From: Pseudomonas fluorescens
GTDB taxonomy: Bacteria; Pseudomonadota; Gammaproteobacteria; Pseudomonadales; Pseudomonadaceae
Direction: 5' to 3'
DNA length: 64,000 nt
NCBI RefSeq assembly: GCF_001902145.1
Contig: NZ_MRST01000026.1
Coordinates: forward strand, 364,342-428,341
Of this stretch, positions 1 to 6,679 are shown piece after piece. Position 1 is the stretch's first letter. Every line of letters starts with the position of its first letter. The notes beneath the pieces were generated by a model. It did not search any database. It had not been told where the DNA came from and worked only from the letters and a program-made list of their open reading frames with translations. The position numbers and the translations under genes were made by a program.

Positions 1-232
1 CCGGCAAGATACGCCGGGCGCGACGAGCCCAGAAGTCGATGAAGCTGAAGCGTCCAGCTTGACGCTCACGCCAGATAATTGACGTGATCAGGAAACCCGA
101 GATGACGAAGAAGACGTCAACGCCAACAAAACCGCCAGTAATGCCTGGGACACCAAAGTGGAACAACACGACTGCAAGGACAGCAATGGCACGCAGGCCA
201 TCGATGTCTCTGCGGTAAGCAAGGGTGGTCAT
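1..232 (-). CDS. Acyltransferase 3 family protein (OafA/YrhL-like), N-terminal fragment
   Basis: The first 77 codons of an integral-membrane acyltransferase run off the left edge of the window. The start is the ATG at 232-230. The visible protein begins MTTLAYRRDIDGLRAIAVLA and continues with a hydrophobic segment holding the family histidine (VLFHFG), then GGFVGVDVFFVISGFLIT and an arginine-rich stretch (RRARRILP), the typical opening of acyltransferase 3 proteins that O-acetylate surface polysaccharides such as O-antigen. It follows rho on the same strand behind a strong terminator, so it probably has its own promoter. From memory, P. aeruginosa has an O-antigen acetylase-like gene at the same place next to rho. 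The substrate cannot be told from the fragment. Confidence 0.88.
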   Translation of the reverse strand, partial: MTTLAYRRDIDGLRAIAVLAVVLFHFGVPGITGGFVGVDVFFVISGFLITSIIWRERQAGRFSFIDFWARRARRILP

Positions 233-334
233 AAGAATGTGGTCAGTCTGCGACGAAAGGGATGAGCGAAGTCACGCGTCAATTTTTGTTACTTAACGGA
301 TACTTATGCCACAAAAATCGCAGAATCTCGACGC

Positions 335-372
335 AAAAAAAATGGCGCCCCATTAAGGGCGCCATTTTTTTG
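335..372 (-). terminator. Rho-independent terminator after rho
   Basis: An A-run, the arm ATGGCGCC, a short loop, the arm GGCGCCAT and a T-run form a strong hairpin with A/T tracts on both sides, so it could act in both directions. It lies 17 bases beyond the rho stop codon and separates rho from the acyltransferase gene. Confidence 0.85.
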
Positions 373-388
373 GACCTGAAACGCTGTA

Positions 389-1648
389 TTACTTGCGTTT
401 CATCGACAGGAAGAACTCGTCGTTGGTCTTGGTGGTTTTCAGCTTGTCGATCAGAAACTCGATGGCAGCGACTTCGTCCATCGGGTGCAGCAGCTTGCGC
501 AAGATCCACATACGCTGCAGTTCGTCGTCTGCGGTCAGCAACTCTTCACGGCGGGTGCCGGAGCGGTTGATGTTGATCGCCGGGAACACACGCTTTTCTG
601 CGATGCGGCGGTCCAAAGGCAGTTCCATGTTGCCGGTACCCTTGAACTCTTCGTAGATCACTTCGTCCATCTTCGAGCCGGTTTCAACCAGCGCGGTGGC
701 GATAATGGTCAGCGAGCCGCCTTCTTCGATGTTCCGCGCAGCGCCGAAGAAACGCTTCGGTTTCTCCAGGGCGTGGGCATCGACACCACCGGTCAGTACC
801 TTGCCGGAGCTCGGGATCACAGTGTTGTAGGCACGGGCCAGACGCGTGATGGAATCGAGCAGGATCACCACGTCTTTCTTGTGCTCGACCAGGCGCTTGG
901 CCTTTTCGATCACCATTTCGGCAACCTGCACGTGGCGGGTTGGCGGCTCATCGAACGTCGAGGCAACCACTTCGCCGCGCACGGTGCGCTGCATTTCGGT
1001 CACTTCTTCCGGACGCTCATCGATCAACAGCACGATCAGATGAACTTCAGGGTTGTTACGTGCAATGTTTGCGGCGATGTTCTGCAGCATGATGGTCTTG
1101 CCGGCTTTCGGCGGTGCGACGATCAGGCCACGCTGGCCTTTGCCGATCGGAGCGCAGAGATCGATCACACGACCGGTCAAGTCTTCGGTGGAGCCGTTAC
1201 CGGCTTCCATCTTCATGCGCACGGTCGGGAACAGCGGGGTCAGGTTCTCGAAGAGAATCTTGTTTTTCGCGTTCTCTGGGCGGTCGAAGTTGATCGTGTC
1301 GACCTTGAGCAGGGCGAAGTAACGCTCGCCTTCCTTCGGAGGACGGATCTTGCCAACGATGGTGTCACCAGTGCGCAAGTTGAAGCGACGGATCTGGCTC
1401 GGCGAGACGTAGATATCGTCTGGGCCGGCGAGATAGGACGCGTCTGCAGAGCGGAGGAAGCCGAAGCCGTCCTGGAGGATCTCCAGCACGCCATCACCGG
1501 AGATTTCCTCGCCGCTTTTCGCGTGCTTCTTGAGCAGGGAGAAAATCACGTCCTGCTTGCGCGAACGGGCCATATTTTCTATGCCCATTTCTTCGGCCAA
1601 TTGGAGCAGGTCGGTAATCGGCTTTTGCTTGAGTTCAGTCAGATTCAT
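389..1648 (-). CDS. rho: Transcription termination factor Rho
   Basis: Rho is the hexameric RNA-dependent ATPase/translocase that ends transcription at C-rich rut sites. At 419 residues it has the usual length. In order: an N-terminal helical domain, the OSB RNA-binding fold with DGFGFLRS near 60-67, Walker A (PPKAGKT, about 179-185), Walker B (VVILLD, about 260-265), the Q-loop region after 275 and the R-loop segment GTGNMELPLDRR. The start MNLTELKQ is the standard one, although no clear Shine-Dalgarno sequence precedes it. The gene lies downstream of trxA behind a terminator, so the 234-base gap should hold its own promoter and leader, where Rho autoregulation would be expected by analogy with E. 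coli. Confidence 0.98.
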   Translation of the reverse strand: MNLTELKQKPITDLLQLAEEMGIENMARSRKQDVIFSLLKKHAKSGEEISGDGVLEILQDGFGFLRSADASYLAGPDDIYVSPSQIRRFNLRTGDTIVGKIRPPKEGERYFALLKVDTINFDRPENAKNKILFENLTPLFPTVRMKMEAGNGSTEDLTGRVIDLCAPIGKGQRGLIVAPPKAGKTIMLQNIAANIARNNPEVHLIVLLIDERPEEVTEMQRTVRGEVVASTFDEPPTRHVQVAEMVIEKAKRLVEHKKDVVILLDSITRLARAYNTVIPSSGKVLTGGVDAHALEKPKRFFGAARNIEEGGSLTIIATALVETGSKMDEVIYEEFKGTGNMELPLDRRIAEKRVFPAININRSGTRREELLTADDELQRMWILRKLLHPMDEVAAIEFLIDKLKTTKTNDEFFLSMKRK

Positions 1649-1845
1649 ATAGGAATGACGTAATCATTTATGGAGGGGGGAAATTAAGCTTTTGGCTTAA
1701 TGAGGCCGCGCCGCAGAGAAGGCGACAGGATCGCGTACTAATCGAAAAGGAATGCGTCGGCGACGGCTTGCAGGGGGCAGTGGAGAAACCACTGCGGGGC
1801 CGAATGTACCACCTGGATTTCGGAGCGTCTAGCCCTGCTTTACGA

Positions 1846-1874
1846 AAAAGCCCCGCTATTTGCGGGGCTTTTTT
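1846..1874 (-). terminator. Rho-independent terminator after trxA
   Basis: The inverted repeat AAAAAGCCCCGC / GCGGGGCTTTTTT with a 5-base loop lies 9 bases beyond the trxA stop on the minus strand. It should insulate rho from trxA readthrough. Confidence 0.87.
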
Positions 1875-1882
1875 GACGACGC

Positions 1883-2212
1883 TTAGATGTTCGCGTCGAG
1901 GAAAGCTTGCAGCTGGGACTTCGACAGCGCGCCCACTTTAGTCGCTTCAACATTGCCGTTCTTGAACAGCATCAGCGTAGGAATACCACGTACGCCATGC
2001 TTGGCCGGAGTTTCCTGGTTGTCGTCGATGTTCAGCTTGGCAACGGTCAGCTTGCCTTCGTAGGTGGTTGCAATGTCGTCCAGGACCGGAGCGATCATTT
2101 TGCAAGGGCCGCACCATTCAGCCCAGTAGTCAACCAGCACCGGGCCGGCAGCCTTGAGTACTTCGGCCTCAAAGGTCGCGTCGGTGACGTGCTTGATAAG
2201 ATCGTTGCTCAT
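1883..2212 (-). CDS. trxA: Thioredoxin 1
   Basis: Thioredoxin is the cytoplasmic dithiol reductant for ribonucleotide reductase, PAPS reductase, methionine sulfoxide reductases and other partners. The 109-residue protein has the active site WCGPC at about 33-37 and the cis-proline loop GIPTLMLF. The start MSNDLIKHV at 2212 is chosen over an upstream in-frame ATG because GGAG stands 6 bases before it and the length matches the family exactly. It is a single-gene unit ahead of rho. In P. aeruginosa trxA and ppx are neighbours; here about 10 kb of other genes separate them. Confidence 0.97.
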   Translation of the reverse strand: MSNDLIKHVTDATFEAEVLKAAGPVLVDYWAEWCGPCKMIAPVLDDIATTYEGKLTVAKLNIDDNQETPAKHGVRGIPTLMLFKNGNVEATKVGALSKSQLQAFLDANI

Positions 2213-2332
2213 GGATGTCTCCGGATTGTAAGCAAAAAAAACGTTGCCCATCATAGCCGCCCTTCCCCTGTTCAGGAAGCCACGTCTGATTGAGTCTTGC
2301 TATGAAGTTGAATGAGTGTGGGCATGACCCAC

Positions 2333-3028
2333 TCAAGGCGTAACGGGCGTCACGAACGCAATGCCCGTGCGCAACGCAGCATTACGTATATGTTCCTGCA
2401 TGGTTTTCTGCGCCGCCGTACTGCTGCGGCGGGCCAGGGCGCGCAGGATCCTGCGATGTTCCTGCCAGGTTTCCATGGCCCGTTCCGGCCGGATGAACGG
2501 TAGTTTCTGACTCTCCAAAAACACTTCGGCACTGGCACTGAGGATGCTCACCATTGCCTGGTTACCGCTGGCCAGCAGAATGCACTGGTGAAATTCGAAG
2601 TCCAGGCGAGCGGCTGCTTCGAAGTCGCCCGCCTTGAGCACTCTGTGCATGGCTTCGACATTATCCTCCAGGCTGTCCAGCGCCTCGACGGTCAGTGTCA
2701 TTGCTGCCAACCCCGCCGCAAACCCCTCCAATGCGTAGCGCAGCTGGAAGATATCCGGCGGCGTAGCCTGCGCCCCGAAGGGCCAGGCGAACCCTGGCGC
2801 TTCTTGCACGTCCTGCACGAACACGCCCTTGCCCGGCTGCACACTGACCACGCCCAAGGCGCTAAGGGATGACAGCGCCTCACGCAACGAAGCCCGGCTC
2901 ACCCCCAATTGCAGCGCCAGGTCGCGCTGGGACGGTAACGCGTCGCCCGGCACGAAGCCTTGCTCCTTGATCAATTTGCGGATGGCCTGCAAGGCCGCTT
3001 CCGGTACGGCTTGGGCAATGAAATTCAT
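2333..3028 (-). CDS. GntR-family (FadR/FCD subfamily) transcriptional regulator
   Basis: This 231-residue protein has an N-terminal winged helix-turn-helix at about 10-75 (SQRDLALQLGVSRASLREAL is the recognition segment) and a C-terminal all-helical FCD ligand domain containing DFEFHQCILLASGN. Regulators of this subfamily usually bind carboxylic or amino acid-related ligands and repress a neighbouring catabolic or uptake operon. It is divergent from the amino acid ABC transporter starting at 3283, the most likely target. A site fitting the FadR-subfamily consensus lies 35 bases upstream of its start (3063-3073). The effector is unknown. Confidence 0.9.
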   Translation of the reverse strand: MNFIAQAVPEAALQAIRKLIKEQGFVPGDALPSQRDLALQLGVSRASLREALSSLSALGVVSVQPGKGVFVQDVQEAPGFAWPFGAQATPPDIFQLRYALEGFAAGLAAMTLTVEALDSLEDNVEAMHRVLKAGDFEAAARLDFEFHQCILLASGNQAMVSILSASAEVFLESQKLPFIRPERAMETWQEHRRILRALARRSSTAAQKTMQEHIRNAALRTGIAFVTPVTP

Positions 3029-3062
3029 AAAAAGCTCAGGTTCCCGATAGCTGCGTGACCCG

Positions 3063-3073
3063 TTGTAAAACTA
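3063..3073. promoter_or_regulatory. Candidate GntR/FadR-type operator
   Basis: TTGTAAAACTA fits the T-N-G-T-N3-A-C-N-A pattern described for FadR-subfamily GntR regulators. It lies in the divergent intergenic region, 35 bases before the GntR gene, and overlaps a second short inverted repeat (GTAAA-4-TTTAC, 3065-3078). Assignment to the adjacent regulator is inference from pattern and position. Confidence 0.42.
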
Positions 3074-3088
3074 TTTACGGCCGGCTGC

Positions 3089-3121
3089 AAGCCACGCCCC
3101 AAAGGGGCTCGCGGCTTTTTG
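3089..3121 (+). terminator. Terminator-like hairpin upstream of the ABC transporter operon
   Basis: AAGCC-ACG-CCCC, a 3-base loop, GGGG-CTCGC-GGCTT and then a T-run form an imperfect stem followed by T residues on the plus strand, about 160 bases before the transporter start. No plus-strand gene lies upstream, so it would act as a leader attenuator if transcription begins before it. It may also be fortuitous. Confidence 0.35.
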
Positions 3122-3282
3122 TCAACGCTCGAAAAGGGTGCGAAAACCCTGGCAACTGTTCAGACCAGTAAGACCTGTGCACCTCAACAAACATCAGCCT
3201 TGCAGACGATCCAAACGGTGCTGGCATGGGCTGTGCACTGGGCAAACTCAGAAAATTCCTTCGCCTTTTTCGGAGAGTCGCC

Positions 3283-4068
3283 ATGACCAAGCGCTACAGC
3301 GCCCTGCTCACTGCCCTGTTTGCCAGCCTGATGCTGAGCCAGGCACCCGCCCAGGCGAATGGTCTGGATGACATCGTCGCCCGTGGCACCCTGAAGGTTG
3401 CCGTCCCCCAGGACTTCCCGCCGTTTGGCTCGGTCGGCCCTGACATGCAACCCCGTGGCCTGGACATCGACACCGCCAAGCTGCTGGCCGACCAACTCAA
3501 GGTCAAGCTGGAACTGACCCCGGTGAACAGCACCAACCGCATCCCGTTCCTCACCACCGGCAAGGTCGACCTGGTGATTTCCAGCCTGGGCAAGAACCCC
3601 GAACGCGCAAAGGTCATCGACTTCTCCAGCGCCTACGCACCGTTCTATCTCGCCGTGTTTGGGCCGCCTGACGCCGCCATCGCCAGCCTCGACGACCTCA
3701 AGGGCAAGACCATCAGCGTGACCCGTGGCGCCATCGAGGACATCGAGCTGACAGCGGTAGCGCCCAAGGAAGCCACGATCAAGCGCTTTGAAGACAACAA
3801 TTCCACCATCGCCGCCTACCTGGCCGGCCAGGTCGACCTGATCGCCAGCGGCAACGTGGTCATGGTGGCCATCAGCGAACGCAACCCCAAACGCGTACCC
3901 GCGCTGAAGGTGAAGCTCAAGGACTCGCCGGTGTACGTGGGCGTGAACAAGAACGAGCCGGCGCTGTTGGAAAAGGTCAACCAGATCCTGGTCGCGGCCA
4001 AGGCTGACGGTAGCCTGGAGAAAAACGCCATGCAGTGGCTCAAAGAACCGCTGCCTGCCGACCTCTGA
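3283..4068 (+). CDS. Polar amino acid ABC transporter, periplasmic substrate-binding protein
   Basis: This is a 261-residue family 3 solute-binding protein. The ATG at 3283 has GGAG 7 bases upstream and opens a clean signal peptide (MTKRYSALLTALFASLMLSQ, cleaved after about residue 25, APAQA). The mature protein starts with GLDDIVARGTLKVAVPQDFP and has the usual lobe motifs GLDIDTAKLLAD, TTGKVDLVIS and GKTISVTRGAIEDIEL. It would bind an amino acid or related compound in the periplasm and deliver it to the two permeases encoded next. It heads a four-gene operon divergent from the GntR gene. The ligand cannot be predicted reliably. Confidence 0.93.
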   Translation: MTKRYSALLTALFASLMLSQAPAQANGLDDIVARGTLKVAVPQDFPPFGSVGPDMQPRGLDIDTAKLLADQLKVKLELTPVNSTNRIPFLTTGKVDLVISSLGKNPERAKVIDFSSAYAPFYLAVFGPPDAAIASLDDLKGKTISVTRGAIEDIELTAVAPKEATIKRFEDNNSTIAAYLAGQVDLIASGNVVMVAISERNPKRVPALKVKLKDSPVYVGVNKNEPALLEKVNQILVAAKADGSLEKNAMQWLKEPLPADL

Positions 4069-4082
4069 CGCGGAGCTCAACT

Positions 4083-4751
4083 ATGGCCTATCAATTCGAC
4101 TTTGTGCCGGTGCTGGCCAATACCGACCTGCTCCTGCGTGGCGCGCTGTTCACCCTTGAGCTGACGGCCATTGGCGCCATCCTCGGCGTGGCACTGGGCA
4201 CTGTCGGCGCCGTGGTACGGGCGTGGAAGATCCAGCCGTTTGCGTGGCTCTTTGGTGTGTATGTCGAGTTGATCCGCAACACGCCGTTCCTGGTGCAACT
4301 GTTCTTCATCTTCTTCGGCCTGCCGTCCCTCGGGTTGAAAATCACCGAGTGGCAAGCCGCCGTGCTGGCGATGGTAATCAACCTGGGGGCGTACTCCACC
4401 GAGATCATCCGTGCCGGCATCCAGGCCATCCCACGGGGGCAACTGGAGGCGGCTGCGGCGCTGGCAATGACGCGCTTTGAAGCGTTTCGCCATGTGGTGT
4501 TGCTACCGGCCCTGGGCAAGGTGTGGCCAGCCCTGAGCAGCCAGATCATCATCGTGATGCTCGGTTCGGCGGTGTGTTCGCAGATCGCGACCGAAGAATT
4601 GAGCTTTGCCGCCAACTTTATCCAGTCGCGTAATTTCCGTGCCTTTGAAACCTATGCCCTGACCACCTTGGTGTACCTGTGCATGGCGCTGATGATTCGC
4701 CAGTTGCTCAACTGGATCGGCCGACGGTTTGTCATGAGGAACAGCCGATGA
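4083..4751 (+). CDS. Amino acid ABC transporter permease 1 (HisM/GlnP type)
   Basis: This 222-residue inner-membrane permease of the His/Glu/Gln/Arg/opine family starts MAYQFDFVPVLANTDLLLRG at the ATG 14 bases after the binding-protein stop. It has about five hydrophobic segments, the ELIRNTPFLVQLFFIFFGLP signature near the middle, and the EAA-loop region EAAAALAMTRFEAFRHVVLLP that contacts the ATPase. It would pair with the next permease as a heterodimeric membrane channel. Its last bases overlap the start of that gene (ATGA), indicating translational coupling. Confidence 0.93.
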   Translation: MAYQFDFVPVLANTDLLLRGALFTLELTAIGAILGVALGTVGAVVRAWKIQPFAWLFGVYVELIRNTPFLVQLFFIFFGLPSLGLKITEWQAAVLAMVINLGAYSTEIIRAGIQAIPRGQLEAAAALAMTRFEAFRHVVLLPALGKVWPALSSQIIIVMLGSAVCSQIATEELSFAANFIQSRNFRAFETYALTTLVYLCMALMIRQLLNWIGRRFVMRNSR

Positions 4752-5398
4752 GTGATTTTTCGTTCTGGGACATCGTGCGCAACCTGCTTACCGGCCTGCA
4801 ATGGACGTTGCTGCTGTCATTGGTGGCGTTTGTGGGCGGCGGTCTGATCGGCTTGCTGGTGATGACCCTGCGCATCAGCCGCAAAGCGTTCCCGCGCAAT
4901 ATTGCCCGCACCTATATCGAACTGTTCCAGGGCACGCCACTGCTGATGCAGCTGTTCCTGGTGTTTTTCGGCGTTGCCCTGCTTGGTGTGGACATATCGC
5001 CTTGGCTGGCAGCTGCGATTGCGTTGACCCTGTTTACCAGCGCCTACCTGGCTGAAATATGGCGCGGCTGCGTCGACTCCATTGCCCACGGCCAATGGGA
5101 GGCCTCGGCCAGCCTGGCCCTCAACCCGCTTGAACAACTGCGCTATGTGATCCTGCCCCAGGCGCTACGCATTGCTGTCGCGCCGACAGTGGGCTTTTCG
5201 GTGCAGGTGGTCAAAGGCACCGCCGTGACCTCGATCATCGGCTTCACCGAACTGACCAAGACGGGCGGCATGCTCGCCAACGCCACCTTCGAACCCTTCA
5301 TGGTCTATGGCCTGGTGGCCCTCGGTTACTTCCTGCTTTGCTACCCCTTGTCCCTCAGTGCGCGCTACCTGGAAAGGAGACTGCATGCCTCTGCTTAG
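4748..5398 (+). CDS. Amino acid ABC transporter permease 2 (HisQ/GlnP type)
   Basis: This is the second membrane subunit (216 residues), with the same signature ELFQGTPLLMQLFLVFFGVA and the ATPase-contact loop EASASLALNPLEQLRYVILP. The start ATG at 4748 overlaps the stop of permease 1 by 4 bases, and its own stop overlaps the start of the ATPase gene by 14 bases, so the subunits are tightly coupled. The two permeases are related but clearly diverged, as in the HisQ/HisM arrangement. Confidence 0.93.
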   Translation: MSDFSFWDIVRNLLTGLQWTLLLSLVAFVGGGLIGLLVMTLRISRKAFPRNIARTYIELFQGTPLLMQLFLVFFGVALLGVDISPWLAAAIALTLFTSAYLAEIWRGCVDSIAHGQWEASASLALNPLEQLRYVILPQALRIAVAPTVGFSVQVVKGTAVTSIIGFTELTKTGGMLANATFEPFMVYGLVALGYFLLCYPLSLSARYLERRLHASA

Positions 5399-6122
5399 AA
5401 TTTCTGCCCTGCATAAGTATTACGGCGATCACCACGTGCTCAAGGGCATCGACCTGACGGTGGACGAAGGCCAGGTGGTGGCGATCATCGGCCGCAGCGG
5501 CTCGGGCAAATCCACCTTGCTGCGCACCCTCAATGGCTTGGAGTCGATCAACGACGGCGTCATTGAAGTCGATGGTGAATACCTCGACGCCGCCCGCGCC
5601 GACCTGCGCAGCCTGCGGCAGAAGGTCGGCATGGTGTTCCAGCAATTCAATCTGTTCCCGCACCTGACCGTGGGCGAGAACGTGATGCTGGCGCCGCAAG
5701 TGGTGCAGAAAGTGCCAAAGGCCAAAGCGGTGCAGTTGGCAAAGCAGATGCTGGAACGGGTCGGCCTGGGCGAGAAGTTCGACGCTTTCCCTGATCGACT
5801 GTCCGGTGGCCAGCAACAGCGAGTCGCCATTGCCCGCGCACTGGCCATGTCACCCAAAGTGCTGCTGTGCGATGAAATCACATCGGCCCTGGACCCGGAG
5901 CTGGTCAATGAAGTGCTCAGCGTGGTGCGCCAACTGGCTAAAGACGGCATGACCCTGATCATGGTGACCCACGAAATGCGTTTTGCCCGGGAGGTTGGGG
6001 ATAAGCTGGTGTTCATGCACCAGGGTAAGGTGCATGAAGTGGGCGACCCGAAAGTGCTGTTTGCACATCCGCAATCTGCCGAGCTGGCAAACTTCATCGG
6101 CAGCCATGGATCACCTGCCTGA
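5385..6122 (+). CDS. Amino acid ABC transporter ATP-binding protein (GlnQ type)
   Basis: This 245-residue ATPase energises the uptake system. Walker A is GRSGSGKST (about 36-44), the Q-loop region is VFQQFNLFPHLTVGENV, the signature is LSGGQQQRVAIARAL (about 139-153), Walker B is VLLCDE (about 159-164) and the switch histidine is in MVTHEM. The residues after Walker B are CDEITSALD, where most relatives have FDEPTSALD, so the usual proline is isoleucine. It starts inside the 3' end of permease 2, with GGAG in that gene as ribosome-binding site. The stop is only 4 bases from the convergent fimbrial subunit gene. Confidence 0.95.
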   Translation: MPLLRISALHKYYGDHHVLKGIDLTVDEGQVVAIIGRSGSGKSTLLRTLNGLESINDGVIEVDGEYLDAARADLRSLRQKVGMVFQQFNLFPHLTVGENVMLAPQVVQKVPKAKAVQLAKQMLERVGLGEKFDAFPDRLSGGQQQRVAIARALAMSPKVLLCDEITSALDPELVNEVLSVVRQLAKDGMTLIMVTHEMRFAREVGDKLVFMHQGKVHEVGDPKVLFAHPQSAELANFIGSHGSPA

Positions 6123-6126
6123 GGAC

Positions 6127-6669
6127 TCAGCCACCGGACACCAGCTCGAAACGCCCATTGCCCTCGTATGTGGTTTTATCGCCAACAGCAGTGGCTGCGC
6201 TCGACAGCCAGGTGTCTACTTGCACCTGCGCCGAAAAAGCGTGGCCTCTGCCAGGAACTCCGCCGACCAGCACTACCAGAGATTGGCCTGGGCGTAGCTG
6301 GGCGTCCCGTTCGGTAGGGTTGTGCCATTGCGCTAACTCGATGGGTTTACCGTCGAGTTGAGGATGCTCAAGCGTCAGGTTGAAAAAGCCCTGGCGGCCA
6401 AACCTGTAGCCAGTCTCATCGGCCGGCACGCCTTGAAAACGTAGCGCAATCACCGCAGCCTCCACGCAGATCACGTTCAGGCGTACCATACGCTTTCCCA
6501 GCGAAGCACCCCGGTTTTCGAGCTGTTCGCCTGGGCGAAGCAGGCCGTAATCGATGACGGGCTGGCTCAGGGATAGGCGGCAGTTCGCAGCACTTGCCGG
6601 CGCTGCCAGTAAAAGGCAGCTCAACAACAGCCCCAAGCCTTTGAGACACCCGCTACCCCACTCGTTCAT
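6127..6669 (-). CDS. Small fimbrial subunit / putative adhesin of the chaperone-usher cluster
   Basis: This 180-residue exported protein has a signal peptide (LKGLGLLLSCLLLAAPASA) and then NCRLSLSQPVIDYGLLRPGE, which resembles the start of pilin-like subunits (Cys, short strand, DYG). A second Cys lies in NVICVEA. The ATG at 6669 is preferred over one at 6723 because GTGAGG overlaps the usher stop at a sensible distance and the longer form would intrude into usher coding. As the last gene of the operon it may be a tip or minor subunit. The sequence is too divergent to name a family with certainty, so the role rests mainly on context. Confidence 0.72.
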   Translation of the reverse strand: MNEWGSGCLKGLGLLLSCLLLAAPASAANCRLSLSQPVIDYGLLRPGEQLENRGASLGKRMVRLNVICVEAAVIALRFQGVPADETGYRFGRQGFFNLTLEHPQLDGKPIELAQWHNPTERDAQLRPGQSLVVLVGGVPGRGHAFSAQVQVDTWLSSAATAVGDKTTYEGNGRFELVSGG

Positions 6670-6679
6670 ACAGGCGGCC

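Noticed and set aside
485..1663. Long open reading frame (392 codons) opposite rho
   Set aside because: It lies entirely antisense to rho, has a biased composition caused by the codon use of rho and shows no protein family motif or ribosome-binding site.
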